From Augochlora pura (Eukaryota > Arthropoda > Insecta > Hymenoptera > Halictidae): a stretch of 64,000 nucleotides of DNA. This document shows positions 26,356 through 40,246 of the stretch, piece by piece. The position numbers and the translations under genes were made by a program. Each line of letters starts with the position of its first letter. Position 1 is the stretch's first letter. The stretch spans positions 6,003,714 through 6,067,713 of the forward strand of contig NC_135777.1 in the NCBI RefSeq assembly GCF_028453695.1. The letters are read 5' to 3'. Below the pieces are notes generated by a model. The model was not told where the DNA came from, did no database searches, and saw nothing but the letters and a program-made list of their open reading frames with translations.

Positions 26356-27701
26356 TTAGTGAAAAGCATACAAGAGCATTAGAAATGTGCAAAAACCAAC
26401 GATAAGTCCAAGAATGAGCGAATCTCGTCTCTTGCGCAAATTTATCCTTTGCACTAGACTGTTCACTGCCGGGAAACGGTTCGATATATCATTGAATCTG
26501 GTTTGTATACGTTTGAACGCCTGCCTCTGTGTCATCAAATGTTCGCGCGTTTCCATTGCTATACTTATTTGATCGTTGATTAGCCGATCGGAACTGAAAA
26601 CAGTAAAGTTTCTCAATCATTTTTGTACTCAATTAACAGGGACTTATAAGAGGCAAAGTTTCTTTACTTATGAATATGTTGATTTTCCTTCATGAACATC
26701 TCCCTGCGATTTAGTCCACTTGCACTTTTGTAATTGCTGCACAAAATGTAAGTTATAACTGTTACCAAGTAAACAAAAGGTCAACGATAACAAGACAGTT
26801 ATTGTACATACTCTATTTCTTTACGAACACTTCCAAGTAAATCTTCCCTGTCTCTTCTCGCTGCAAAATTGTTTCTAATCTTACTAAATTCCAGTTTATA
26901 GTCTTTCAATATATCTTTATGACGCTGCATAGTATGCAACATTGCAGCACCATTAGGATGTAATTCACTCATTCTCTCGTTTATAGAGGACAACTATAAC
27001 GGAACAGATTTTAATCCACTGAAATATAGTGTTTGCAGTCAAAACTTACTTTAGTTAATAGCGCTTCTATTTCAGAAGCCATGTTCTCAAAAACATGCTC
27101 TTCATCCAAAAGTGGCACTTCATCACTGTTTACAAGCTTGGAACCCCCATTAATGCCAAGCTTGCTAAACGCTACCAGTTTTGCATCAATATCATTTTCC
27201 AAATGTCTCGCTTGTCTTCTAAGATCTACAAATATTGTAGAATGAAAAACAACCTTACTGTTGTCTTAATAGTAAAACAATTAGACGACAGGCATACAAT
27301 GCGATTAATAACATATTAAGTTAATGAAACGGTCAATTACAACAAATACGTAGAAAACAAGTAATTAATAACCTACTTTAAGAAGGTTAGGAAAATTAAG
27401 TTACGACGTGTTATGGAAGTTTGATAGCACGAAAATGAAGCATCATCGAAATAGAAATATAAATAATTCAGCTTTATGTTTTAATTTAAAAAAAACAGTG
27501 TTTTACAATTATTTTCCTAGAAAACTTAGCATAGCGAACTATGTCATCGTTAAAGTGTCATAAACACGTCAAAGCATAATATAAATACTACTTATTGGAG
27601 AAAGTTTTTTGATAATTGATGACAAGTAAAAAATTTCGCTTGCTAGCAACAATTCTATAAAATCTACCTTCCCAATCGATGACTTCTAACGAGTTAGCCA
27701 T
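26356..27701 (-). CDS. GOSR1: Golgi SNAP receptor complex member 1 (GOSR1 / GS28)
   Basis: Qb-SNARE of the cis-Golgi used in ER-Golgi and intra-Golgi fusion. Five exons join in phase: 27701-27668, 27225-27050, 26993-26812, 26736-26668 and 26593-26356, giving 232 residues (human GOSR1 about 250). The N terminus MANSLEVIDWEDLRRQARHL is family-typical: a short W-E-x-LR-x-QAR start followed by the three-helix N-terminal domain. The SNARE helix lies in the fifth exon, and the protein ends with a single membrane anchor, about residues 212-230 (LILGLIVGFCTFLMLLYAF), leaving one lumenal residue, as expected for a tail-anchored SNARE. The start is the first ATG in frame. It is tail-to-tail with sno. 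Confidence 0.95.
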
Positions 27702-28546
27702 TTGTTGTTCTGAAATCGCACGAGCCTTTTATAATACGTGGATGGATACTGCATACGACAACGACATAACAAAGTCCTTCACGGAACAGATGATGGCAGC
27801 AGACACCTACCTATGAAACATAAGTCTTACTAACTAAAGATAAACCATGAGACATTATACGCACACAGATATTCACCGAAAAAACAGGGGAAAATGGCGG
27901 AAGTACTTAAACAAGGATTACATTCCCATGATACGGTAGTAAATATTCAATACCAACTTATTTTTACATTTGGAAAAAGAAAAATCAATTGATAACTAAA
28001 GACCGATTGTTCTGACATAACCGATGAACTCCGGCAAATTGTTTGCAAATTGTTGGTTATGGTATCTTTCTAACGAACTTAAAAAGTAGACTAGTCCTAT
28101 ATGTAACTTCATACTATACTTTAAACTCTAAATTAAAAAGAAAACAATTCAACATCTATTCCGATGCTACTCTGCCGTAACTTTTTAATTTGAAATGTGA
28201 ACGAAACGCGATGTTTATGTAAACTTCGGAAAGAAATCTTCTGTAAAATGATATGGCTGTACTCCTATGTGTAACTAGCGATAAATAAAACCGGTTTTTC
28301 GCGGGTTCTTGATACTAGTTACTATGTTGCTACCTATATTATGCTATCCTGGTATTATTGTTTAGGAGAAGGAACTAGGGAAACGATAACAAAAATGTAA
28401 ACGAATAATCCTCTATAGTATTTGAAATAATATCTAATAACACATAAAGAACGGTAGATACATATAAATTATTCGCATCAACCGAGCTTCCGTTATAATT
28501 CCAAATAGTTAACACGTAGCGGTAGAGAAAATCTGTTTTACCGTCA
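27702..28546. other. intergenic, GOSR1 promoter side
   Basis: 845 bp between the GOSR1 start and the stop of the next - strand gene. It should hold the GOSR1 5' UTR and promoter and the 3' UTR of the upstream gene. I see no coding exon, repeat or clear motif. Confidence 0.35.
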
Positions 28547-29375
28547 TCACGAGATAAGTAGGTCGGTTTTAACTCTTGCCATTTGCTGCTCGAGAGTGCT
28601 TCCGTTTCTTACGTACAACTTTAATTCCTCTAATAAAGCCATTGCTGCATGAACGCAATTATCATTATCTTGAACAGTCATGTGTGGAAATTGATCTCTT
28701 AGAACTCGTAAGATTATATTCATCTGGCAACTAGACCTACAATATAAAACAGGAAATGTAACGCCTCTTGTACAACACTGATTTCTAGTAAAATGATATC
28801 TCTGTTTACTTTGAAAATATTCGTAATCTGGCCCGCCCTTCGTTCAGAGACAATATCTCTATTAGGCAGAACATCAGACATCCGGATGTTTCTACAGAGT
28901 ATACGCGGGAGCAGATTTCTTTGAACGACAAGTATGCCAAACATGTTAAAAGCTGCTCTTCGTGTCCAAGACGCTGTTCGATTTCTATATCGACAACCTT
29001 CTCGATCGACATACTTTTAACCGTCAAAATGTACTGCTCCGCGTTATTTGTAAATTTAATACCGCAACTGTTCTCGATCATCTCCTCGATAGAGAAGCGA
29101 ACGCAGGGCACAGACGTTTGATATTGTTTTTCATCGACCTCGTACAAAACCGTGCCGTACACATCGTAAACCCTATTCTCGTCGAATTTTGGTAAATCGA
29201 GAACAACGGTGGCAACGACTTTTTTACGGGATTGAATGGTGTCGGTTCGACACCAAAACGAGCTATCCACAAAAGACCAGAACGACGATGAACCACTAAC
29301 TTCGCTGGATCCTTTGATATCGATATAAAACTGGGGATCGTATAGTATTCTGAAACACAAGATTCTACGTGTCAT
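28547..29375 (-). CDS. unrecognised protein, two exons, about 251 residues
   Basis: I do not recognise this gene. Two exons, 29375-28810 and 28736-28547, joined by a 73-base GT..AG intron, give 251 residues and a TGA stop. The N-terminal two thirds look beta-rich, with alternating hydrophobic stretches (KKVVATVVLDLPKF, VYDVYGTVLYEVDE, EQYILTVKSMSIEKV). The last exon looks helical (MNIILRVLRDQF, AAMALLEELKLYV). There is no signal peptide or membrane segment. The start is uncertain: the ATG at 29375 is used here, but an acceptor TTTCAG just inside it (exon beginning 29349) would allow upstream exons, one candidate being an ATG exon near 29740. It may be the C-terminal part of a longer protein. 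Codon use and splice phase support a real gene. Confidence 0.6.
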
Positions 29376-31237
29376 GACAACATGAATTTATTTGCTAATT
29401 TACAATAATAAAAATTACCGGGGTATGGAAAGGGATAAAAAAATGAACAAGTCAAAGCTAAAAGATACAAACAAGGAAATGGAGAATCTGTTTTAAGAGA
29501 CAATAATAATGTAATGCAATGTAACGTAATGTAATGGAATATGACGTAACGTAATGTAATGTAGACGCAAGGTAACGTAATGTAATGCGTAAAAAATTGT
29601 ATATGAGAAGAAGACAAAAGTTCTGGTACATTAAATGAAGATTTTGGAATTTACGATACCGAAAGAATGTTCTATCGATAACTGCGTAAAAGCAGCATAT
29701 CAATATAAATTAGATTATCACGGTCGGTAAAGTCGCCTTCCAGCAAGTCTCATTCCCGTATTTGAAGTTAAACAGTTCCACACCTGGCTGCTTATCTAAC
29801 GTATTGTCATTATTAATTATTATTTGAGACGAGATTAATTAAAACGCTTTGTCACTGGGATTATCGGGCTTAGAAAGTCGGACGTGTTTTCGCGCAGGCG
29901 TAAGCGTGTTTAGCAACAAATCGACCCGCGAAAACGTGAACCAATGGGAGACAACGATCGAGTCGTCTAGCAGCAGACGACACGATACGCGGACACATGG
30001 AACATGGAACGGTCCGAGTAGTAGCTTCAGTGAACTGCAGGATGCCGCCGTGATCGTGTGTCATCTGTATCATTCGGTTGATCGGTTAGGTACATCACGT
30101 GTCCGTCTCGTTTGTCGAGGATTCTACAAGATACCAAAGACGTGTGTATCGACAAGAATCGCGATCATCGGGGCCCAAAAGAATCGTGCCGAACTCGAGA
30201 CACACCGAAACCGAGAGAGTCCAGTTTTGTGTTGAGGGTGCGATAGATGCATCCTTGAATTCTGACATCGGGGCATATATGTCCGTTGGCGGTGGTACGT
30301 ACACCCAAGTTCAAATCGTTCGATAAACGCATCGCGGTTCATCGAGAGATCGTGAACGACCGAGCGGCATCGTTCTCCCACGAGAACATTGGATAAAGGT
30401 GAAAGGATGGGTATTCTCTGACCTATTGACCTAGGGAATGCACGACCAATGCAACCGCATTGCCTGTTCTCTCGAGACTTTTCCAATTGGAACGGCAGTT
30501 ATGCAAGATTCCGTGACTCGCGATGCAAACATTCGTGTGACAGGAATCACGACCTTGATCTTTTAGGAAATCGTGCTTGATTTTGATCGCGTACGATAAG
30601 CAAACGATTAAAAAGGACACTGGCAAGGCGTTGGGTCGTACGATTTTTATCGAAATCGTAACCGTACAACTTTGTACTTTTTTTTTTGTCTCGACGCATT
30701 CTCATTTAGAATCATCGTCGCTAATTGTTAAAGTAAATTCATCAACACGCGCGTATCGGAACAAGATCTGTGAAATTGCTTTTACGCGTTACGAGCACTA
30801 TCTTATGGCGACCCTGAAGCTTGTCCGAACACAATTCATTATAATAGATGCGAACACATTAAGAGGAGAACTCTAATTCACGTAGGACACATAGGCTATG
30901 ACTAGACTGCAGATCTTTATACAAAATAAAAATTCTTAATTGCAACAAACATAGCTTAAAATGAAAATGTCCTTTTAATGATTCTGATAAGTTGAAAATA
31001 ATATAACGATATCCTTAAATTGTTCTAATGCCCTTGCAATTCTACTTTTCTGTTAGTAATCGTGAAATATTCAATTTAAATTGTTCAATAACTTCAAAAA
31101 TTGTTTCGTCACCTTAAAGATAGACGAGAAGGTGGAGATTAGGGATCCAAATTGTAAGACTATGTTATAAACCTAAATCTGCGAATGTTTTTGCAGTTCG
31201 ACATGAGTACAGAAGGAAGATTGTCCATAGGGAGAAG
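29376..31237. promoter_or_regulatory. region upstream of the sulfotransferase, probable 5' UTR and promoter
   Basis: A GC-richer block at about 29850-30560 contrasts with its flanks and probably holds the promoter and non-coding first exon of the + strand sulfotransferase. A good splice acceptor, TGTTTTTGCAG, ends at 31195, 42 bases before the start codon, so at least one 5' UTR intron is likely. Open frames in this block on both strands lack coding character. No repeat other than the tandem tract at 29506-29589 is evident. Confidence 0.4.
29506..29589. repeat. degenerate tandem repeat, TAACG/TAATG units
   Basis: About 84 bases built from imperfect five- and ten-base units such as GTAACGTAAT and GTAATGTAAT. 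It has no coding capacity of its own, and short antisense frames across it are repetitive artefacts. Confidence 0.7.
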
Positions 31238-34200
31238 ATGACACCGCGACGACATGTATTCGCGGCGATTCGTCGAGTGTTATTGGTCGCCGGAGTGATA
31301 ACGTTGTTGGTGCTGGCCCTGTCGAGCCAGGATGCTGGCAATAGCGTGCAGCAAGGCCTTTTGTTGGAGGTGAGTAAGCAATCTTTTAACCGCACGCGGG
31401 AAATGGAAGAGGAGGCGCAAGAAAGATAGGCAAGATCCTATTTTGTTTCTGCGAGAGAACTTCGTTATGTTCGGCTCATTGATTTTTCTTTGATCTTTCC
31501 ACATTTTAACAGTCGTCGTACCGAATCAATTCGGTAGCTTTTTATTACTATTCATAAGTTGCATACCGCTAAAAATCGATCGGAACCTCTTTCCCTCTTG
31601 CTTGACGTTAACTTGTTTCGATTTTTCCATATTTTCTCTCCAAACTAGTTACAAGTTGGATTCATATTTTATTTCAAGTATCACGCTTTGAATAGAAGTT
31701 GTAAAACTGCGAATTGCTGCGCGTTGCATCGTCGCATCGAGAGTAAACGTCAGATTTAGAAAAAAAGGCCGGTGCCAGTAAAATCTAGAACATCGGAAAA
31801 TTAGACGGATGGCTTTCTAAAGAACAATTACTCGTGGCTTGTCGAAGAACACTGTCGTTCTAGTTGAAGTGGACGTAGGATGAAAAGCGTCTTCGACAGA
31901 GAAGGGTCTTTGTCCGTCAACGCCGGCACCGCACAGCTTCGTGTATTTCCATGAAACACGTTACATTTACTTTTAGAAACGTGCTTCGGTGTAACAAAAA
32001 ATGATACATATTTTACTTCTTTGTATTTTCGGTGAAATTGGAATCAAACACGGCGACAATTGCAACGGTCTTGCAAATTCGACCATCATCGGAACTACTA
32101 CATCGGTTATCGGAACACCAGAAACTAGAAAATATCGGTCTTTCTCGGATAGATGGATAAATGTTGGCCAATGTTCTTTATCGAGAATGGATTGAGACAT
32201 TGAACGCGACGACAGTCGTAACGCGTATCGATGGAAAATCGATTTCTCTGGCACATCGGTAGTAGTAATTGACCGAATCAAGGGTGGTAGCGGCGAGCAT
32301 TGTTGTGTATGGTTAAAGGGGCAGTATTAGGCGAGCGTGGACCGTCTACGATCGCGTGCCGCATTGCGCCTGGAACTCTGCCAATCTATGTTCGCATCTC
32401 TTTACGTAAGGCGATCACTTCACGATCTAGCTAAATCCGTCACCGCGATGCGAACCTTCCCATTCCCCGAATCCGCCAAATTATAATTATTACTCAACAT
32501 AGCACGGAGCTGCGGGAATGTCCTTTAATTTTCACTCTCGTGAACACTAGTTCTTAAAAAAATCACGTACGTTCAATCGTTGGATTTCGATTTCCTTCAC
32601 TTATCATAAAAGCGTCTCTACCGATGTATTATCGGGCGAAATATTGTCAGAATTTAAGATGACACAGAACTAATTTACCGGCTCGTGAGAAACTTTGGTT
32701 AAAGTTTTTTAAAAATAGGCATTTCGGATCTGGTTTCTTTTTTTCGTTCAAGAATTTTGTTATCATTGCTAATCGTTTCGAGCTGCGCAGCAAGACGCGA
32801 GTGACGAACCGCAGGATAGAAATGTACTGCCCGTCCATGAAAAGATGGCATAGAGAAACTTGTAGCGATCCACCCCCCACTACCAACTGGTGCTTCACCT
32901 ACTCCCGCACCCTGCTGTCGAAATCTTTTCGTGGACGGTGTGTATACACATTCCTCGTTACCTATGTGTGGATTCGCGTGCTGTAAAGCCAACAAATAAT
33001 TATCGAGTACGCTTAACGTAAATAAACAATTCAAAGCTCGAAATCGTGGGAAGACGTTTTGCAGGCTTCTAGTCGATTGACCAAAGCTTCGGGAGTTCAA
33101 AGCTTTTCCTCCGTTGTTCTCGAACTAACTTTCTTATCGGATGACTGGTAAATACGCGTCACGCGTGTTAACCTTCTGCACAACCGACAAGGTTAATTCA
33201 ATTTCTTAATTTTCATGTACACTAGAAACATTCGAACGGTCACCGCGACTAGGGAATGTATGTTGTACGATCGTGTGATACATTTTCATCGGTGTTTCGC
33301 CGATTAAAACAAAATTTTGAGGGAATGTAGAGGACCTAAGATATACAATTTTCGTTTTGGAAGTTCATTGCGGATTTTCTTTCAAATCTCGTCATGGTCG
33401 CGTGTAGATTCTTTTCGAAAATTTATCGTATTTCACACTTCCGACTAAAAAAATTCTAAAAACAAACCACGGTCAACTGGCAATGGCGTCACGATAGTCG
33501 GTCGGAAATACTGAATGCAGAAGCAGCGGCTTCCGTTTATTGATTACCGTCTAGAAACTGAATACTCCGGCAATGCCGAGGTTGACGCCGATGCCAACAC
33601 CGACACAAACGTCGGATACGTGGGCCATACGCTGGTCAGCGTGCCGTTGCCTTGACTTTGTCTATGTGCACCACCCACCTATGATAACTGTCTGAATCTC
33701 TCTACTGTGTTTGTCATTCAAAAGCCATTTTAAAATTTGTTTCAAACATTTCCTCTTATAAAAACAAAAACTCGATCGAAATAACGAATCCTATTTTCTC
33801 AACACAAACAAAAATTTGAATCTTGATCGTTCGATATATGAAAAACAGAGACGTGACCCTCCGTGTTCGTCCTGTTCCATTACATTATGGACATTTAGCT
33901 TATTTTGCACCTTCGATAATAAATAGAAAAAATCTGGCTGCGTTGACGCATTCGTGACAACAAACATTGCGTAACATTCTAGTGTTATTACGCGGCATTT
34001 AATACTGTGTCATGTTGTATAACTTCCTTTGACCACCGCGTTATCCTGTTCGAGAACAGTTCTCGTTATTCGTATCGAATCAATTTCGTAACGAAACACG
34101 CTGCTGCATTATTTTACGTGACATTATTTCGCAGGCAACACGACCCTAACTTTTATTACAGTATTCTTTAGTTACCAACACGATTGCTTTAGATAATTAA

Positions 34201-35837
34201 AACTTGCGCACATTATTCTCGAGATTTATAGTTATTTGTACAAGCGGCCAGCGCGAAATCTACACGTGCGCGCGTGACGCACACTTAATGTCTATACAGA
34301 GTGTTCCAGATCCTCGCCCCTATTCGAATGGAGAGGAGCTATTTTTATTGAAAACTAAAAAAGATATTAATAACCAATTCGAGCATGCACTATTGAATTG
34401 TGATAGTTGCAACTTTCGAACTTAATCTGAAACACTGCATTGATATAGAAAAAAATTGCATGTTTTTAGGAAGACTCCAACCTGACCCCAGAAGAAAGAT
34501 TAATGGAGGAAGCAACGAATGCTGAAACCGAACGACGTTTAGCTAACAGGAGGAAGTTTCTGACCGAGAAATGCGCCGAGGAGGGTTTGGATCGACCTGG
34601 AAATGATTCTCTTCATAGACCCAATGCCTGGGAGTTTCTTGTAAACAAAGAATACCACTTGATATGGTGTAACATCTTCAAAGCAGCGTCCACGTCGTGG
34701 ATGTACAATTTCAATTTGCTCGCTGGGTACAATTTCTTTTAGATACTTCTGCGACTAAAACTGTATTCTCTCTAAGTACAATGATATTGTATTTATTTTT
34801 CAGATACAGTCCACAGTTTTTAAAGGCCTCAAAGGCTGTACCAGTTTCTCTAGCCAGACAGAAATATCCTAGATACACGGCAGAAGAGTTAAACAAGTTC
34901 CTAAACGACAGCATCAGTTTCCTGATAGTCAGGCACCCCTTCGAGAGATTACTCAGCGCCTACAGGGATAAACTGGAACACAGTTTACCACACACATTTC
35001 ATAGTAATTTGGGGGCTCATATTGTGTGGCACTACAGATCAAGGGTAAACATACTCAACAATAGTTTATTACTATTATTCGTAATAAGTAATTCAATAAT
35101 CCGGATTTTCATTGTTATCTATTTTTTTTAAAATTAATCAGGATCCAAAAACGAATGGAAGACATGGTCCGAGGTATCCGCTGTTCGAGGAATTTATACG
35201 ATGGTTGTTGTGCCAGTGGAGGGCTGGCAATGAACTGGATATGCATTGGACACCAGTCGTGAACTTTTGTACACCGTGTCAAGTACGATTCGATGTGATA
35301 GCGAAATTTGAAACACTTCATGTAAGCATTTATTACTTAACTGATAAGAATTATGAATCATATGTCAAAGTCTATTAAGAGACTAATATGTGTTTTATGA
35401 AGGAAGATCAAGATTATCTGATAAGACAAGCTCACGTAGGACACATTATTAAGCCAGAATGGAAGAATCCAACAAGAGGTGTTCAAACGAAGGATGTAAT
35501 CAAGAATTACTTTGCTCAATTGAGTAAACTACAGATCAAAGATCTGTACGAGATGTTTAGGTGAGTTACAATTTAAGATGAATTGTAAATCTTAACATTT
35601 TGGGAACCACTTTGGCAGCTCAAACGAAACCTTGAGATAAAAATAGTTTTAAATCAAAATTTTAAATGGGATGATCCATCCCCAAAGTGTTTCCTATCTA
35701 TAAAGAGTCGTTAATTGATTTAGCACGTAATTTGTACATATAATTTCAGGTATGATTTTGTACTCTTCGATTATTCTCCTGATGACTACATTGTACTTGG
35801 GAGAGATGAAAATACAGAACTGATTTGTAAAAAGTAA
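31238..35837 (+). CDS. Carbohydrate sulfotransferase, CHST11-like (chondroitin 4-O type)
   Basis: Golgi type II membrane enzyme transferring sulfate from PAPS to glycosaminoglycan chains. Six exons join in phase: 31238-31369, 34470-34726, 34804-35044, 35142-35321, 35403-35560 and 35750-35837, giving 351 residues, the usual length for the family. Exon 1 encodes a basic tail and the membrane anchor (about residues 13-28, RVLLVAGVITLLVLAL). The 5'-phosphosulfate loop appears as IFKAASTSWM (113-122), and the 3'-phosphate site as RHPFERLLSAYRDK (173-186), both diagnostic of the sulfotransferase-2 family. The tail DFVLFDYSPDDY is also family-like. The first intron is 3.1 kb. CHST11 against CHST12-14 or insect paralogues cannot be settled by eye. 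Confidence 0.88.
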
Positions 35838-37128
35838 TGCTGGCTGTTTGGTGCATTGGGAACTAGGGCATTCATGTTCAGATGTGTTGTTTTTTTTCTT
35901 CTTCATTGAATTTGCAGTGACACACATCAAGTCGGTAACAACGAACATATTGGATAAAAAGTGATGATTATCAATTAATTAGGATTAATATGCAGATCGC
36001 GCTAATTACTTGCTAAGATAAAAAAAAATATGCAGTCAGCTTCACAAGTTGACGTTGCTACGCAGGCATTGTTATTGTATTACAATTTTTGATAATTAAC
36101 ACATAACACGCTACGATCTATTAAAAGTATTAGGCTCTATGAGAACCATGAATATTTGTAAATTGTCAAGATACGATTTTAAAGAGTTTCTAAATTGACT
36201 ACATCCATGCATAATAAGATTATTGCATTGCTTACATGATTAGCATTGAAAGAATTAATGACCTTAAATGCATTTCACTCTCTCCTATTAAAAACTAAGC
36301 GTTTGCATTCCTATAGTTATAGTTATCTTTTCCTCATTTCGAATAAAGACAAAGTCACTTGATAGGAGAAGACACAAATGTTTTCTAAATCTCTGCCTGT
36401 TTTCTATTTGTGTATATATTCTGTATACACATGTATCGTTATAAGCATTATTACCATAGTTATTATTTCCAATGTTAAGATACAGCTAGTACTACCTAGA
36501 GAAATATAGCATAGTAGTAATGTATATCGAGTTATATTTCCAGTTGCTACATGCAAAAATATATAATACAACTACATTTTTTTTTAATGCTTGTTCTTGC
36601 TTTCAAGCAATCTTTTGGTATTATAAACTTACAGTATAGGCCTTGTTACAGAACTTGATAGAAATGTTTTGCTATTAATAGTACTTACATCTACAATGAA
36701 ACATTTGTAGAAAAGAACAAATATTTCGAATGTTATAAGATCTTGTGTAAATAAAACGAAATCTTTTGTAAAACGAACACTAACAAAAGCAAACGTTGCA
36801 CGAAAGACTTTGAAATCCTTTATAATTTTATAAATCATTAGTACAAAATGACAATAATTATTTTAAGAAATAAAAGCAATTTACAAGAAGCAGTCTACAT
36901 GGAAGATTAATTTCACTTATACGAAATGCTTACTTTCTTATAATTAAATTTAAATATTTAATCAAACAAAATATCAAATAATTTTTTCAAACTTAATGAA
37001 ACAGAATATACTACGTTTTAATTCAACTAAAAAGGCAAATAAATACAAATTGCTCATATTTTCTTATAATTCTTACTGATCAGTGTTCATAAAAAAAATT
37101 TTGTAACAACATAGTTGGCACAATGTAC
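35838..37128. other. convergent 3' UTR region
   Basis: AT-rich, no coding signal. It holds the sulfotransferase 3' UTR, with a + strand AATAAA near 36343-36348, and probably the 3' UTR of the small - strand gene. Nothing else is recognisable. Confidence 0.4.
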
Positions 37129-37618
37129 TTACTGTGTTGACGCATTTCGCAGAACTACACCAATGATCCATTTATCCCATAGAATGCGTTTCCAACTGCT
37201 TTGTACAATTAAAATTTGATCACGTTTCTTCGTGCCTTGTTGTTTCTTTGCCACAACTGGTTGCCCATTGATGGTATACATCTATGAAACATTGACACAA
37301 CGCTGAATTAATTAAACTATTACAAAATACCAAACAAAATAGTATTTGCTTGTTATTATGTATTATAGTTAAATTACATACGTCACTGTCAGAATCCGAG
37401 GTTATATCTCCCCCATACTGAGCTTGATCTTGCAAACGTTTTTGAACGCGTCTCGTTGTATCATGAACATCTTTGATGTCGTTAATCGTCTTTTCGATTC
37501 TTGCTTGCACATCGGAATATTGTTTCATTAAATGCTCCTCGATAGGATTGTATTTCGAAGTCTCTACAGGTAAATCCTGATCGCTTAGATCAAACATATC
37601 AGCTTCGAATGTGTCCAT
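37129..37618 (-). CDS. unrecognised small coiled-coil protein
   Basis: I do not recognise this gene. Exons 37618-37382 and 37281-37129 join in phase (an exact GTATGT donor and a TTTCATAG acceptor) to give 129 residues. Residues 1-20 are acidic (MDTFEADMFDLSDQDLPVE). Residues about 25-68 form a likely coiled coil (IEEHLMKQYSDVQARIEK and following). A SDSDSD acidic patch precedes a basic segment KKQQGTKKRD. The C terminus is Trp-rich, WKRILWDKWIIGVVL, possibly a membrane-associated helix. The stop overlaps a strong GTAAGT, so a further exon is possible, but the first downstream acceptor I found leads to an immediate stop. Divergent from UFM1. Confidence 0.6.
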
Positions 37619-38619
37619 CTTATTGCTACCGATAAATAATATAACATAATTTATCGGTAGCCAACGGTTAATAATACTGTGATAAATTCAATAGAAAACA
37701 CCAATATTATCAGGCACTCGATCATGCTTTTGTGCAACAGTGTTAACGTAATTTACCCGTAATCCTCCCATTAGAGAGAGTTACGTGCGTATACTCATCT
37801 TCAAAGAATGATAAATACAACTTTATTATAACGTAACAGCTATTGTCAATTCAAAATCATGATAAAACACAACACCGTAGCAACGATGACATACTTCATA
37901 CATGATCAACTAATGAATACATGTATCATTGGTAACCTCTTCAACTAACGATGTACAAAAACGACATGCTTTTGGCGGAGGGAAAAATGATCACAGCCGT
38001 TCAACTCGGTTGGTAATTCCGCGTTTGCGAAAATTAAGCATACCTCCGACAAATTTTAATTAACAGTCTGTACGAATCATTTACATTTCAAGAAAATAGT
38101 AGAACACGATTGTATTTAACATTAAAACAAACTATGACACATTGTATGCGCGCAGACACGATTTGCACCCCACAAAACGATCGCGATTCTCAATTGCTTA
38201 AATTTTGAATGTAGCGTATCGTAAGGAAACGCGACACGGTTGAAAATCTTTTTCGCACGAACAACAGTTGCACAATATTTGGTACGACGTTCGATGATAC
38301 TTTTGTTTCCGTGGTGAGACAAAAATTAATCTGTTTATTGAAACAAACTACGCGGTTTTCGCATTTATAACGGAAACGGATGGTATGGCGCTTTCGCAGC
38401 TCTACGGTGGCGCCATCCGTGTGAAAACCCCGAAACTTGTACGCAAGCGTTATCGAAACCAATGAAAATAGAGCGCTGTTAATAGCTGTTAACGATTCGA
38501 TGATCGATATAATTCGATATCAAGTTTGTTGAAATCAAATTGAGGTTATATCTGTTTCAAATAATTATTCTATTCAAAAGCGTATTGTTGCTGTTTATCG
38601 AAGCATTCATAAAGAAAAT
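37619..38619. promoter_or_regulatory. divergent promoter region, small coiled-coil gene / UFM1
   Basis: 1.0 kb between two head-to-head start codons. AT-rich apart from a modestly GC-rich patch at about 38340-38460. Antisense open frames at 38122-38462 do not look coding. No specific site is recognised. Confidence 0.35.

Positions 38620-40246
<1,627 letters not shown>

Noticed and set aside
29698..29830. Protein-like - strand frame (LDKQPGVELFNFKYGNE) considered as an upstream exon of the 28547-29375 gene
   Set aside because: No AG acceptor precedes it in reach, no ATG opens that frame, and its possible donor is in the wrong phase for the canonical acceptor at 29350.
30095..30486. Overlapping frames on both strands upstream of the sulfotransferase
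   Set aside because: They sit in a GC-rich promoter-like block and share the same bases in several frames, the pattern expected of non-coding GC-rich sequence.
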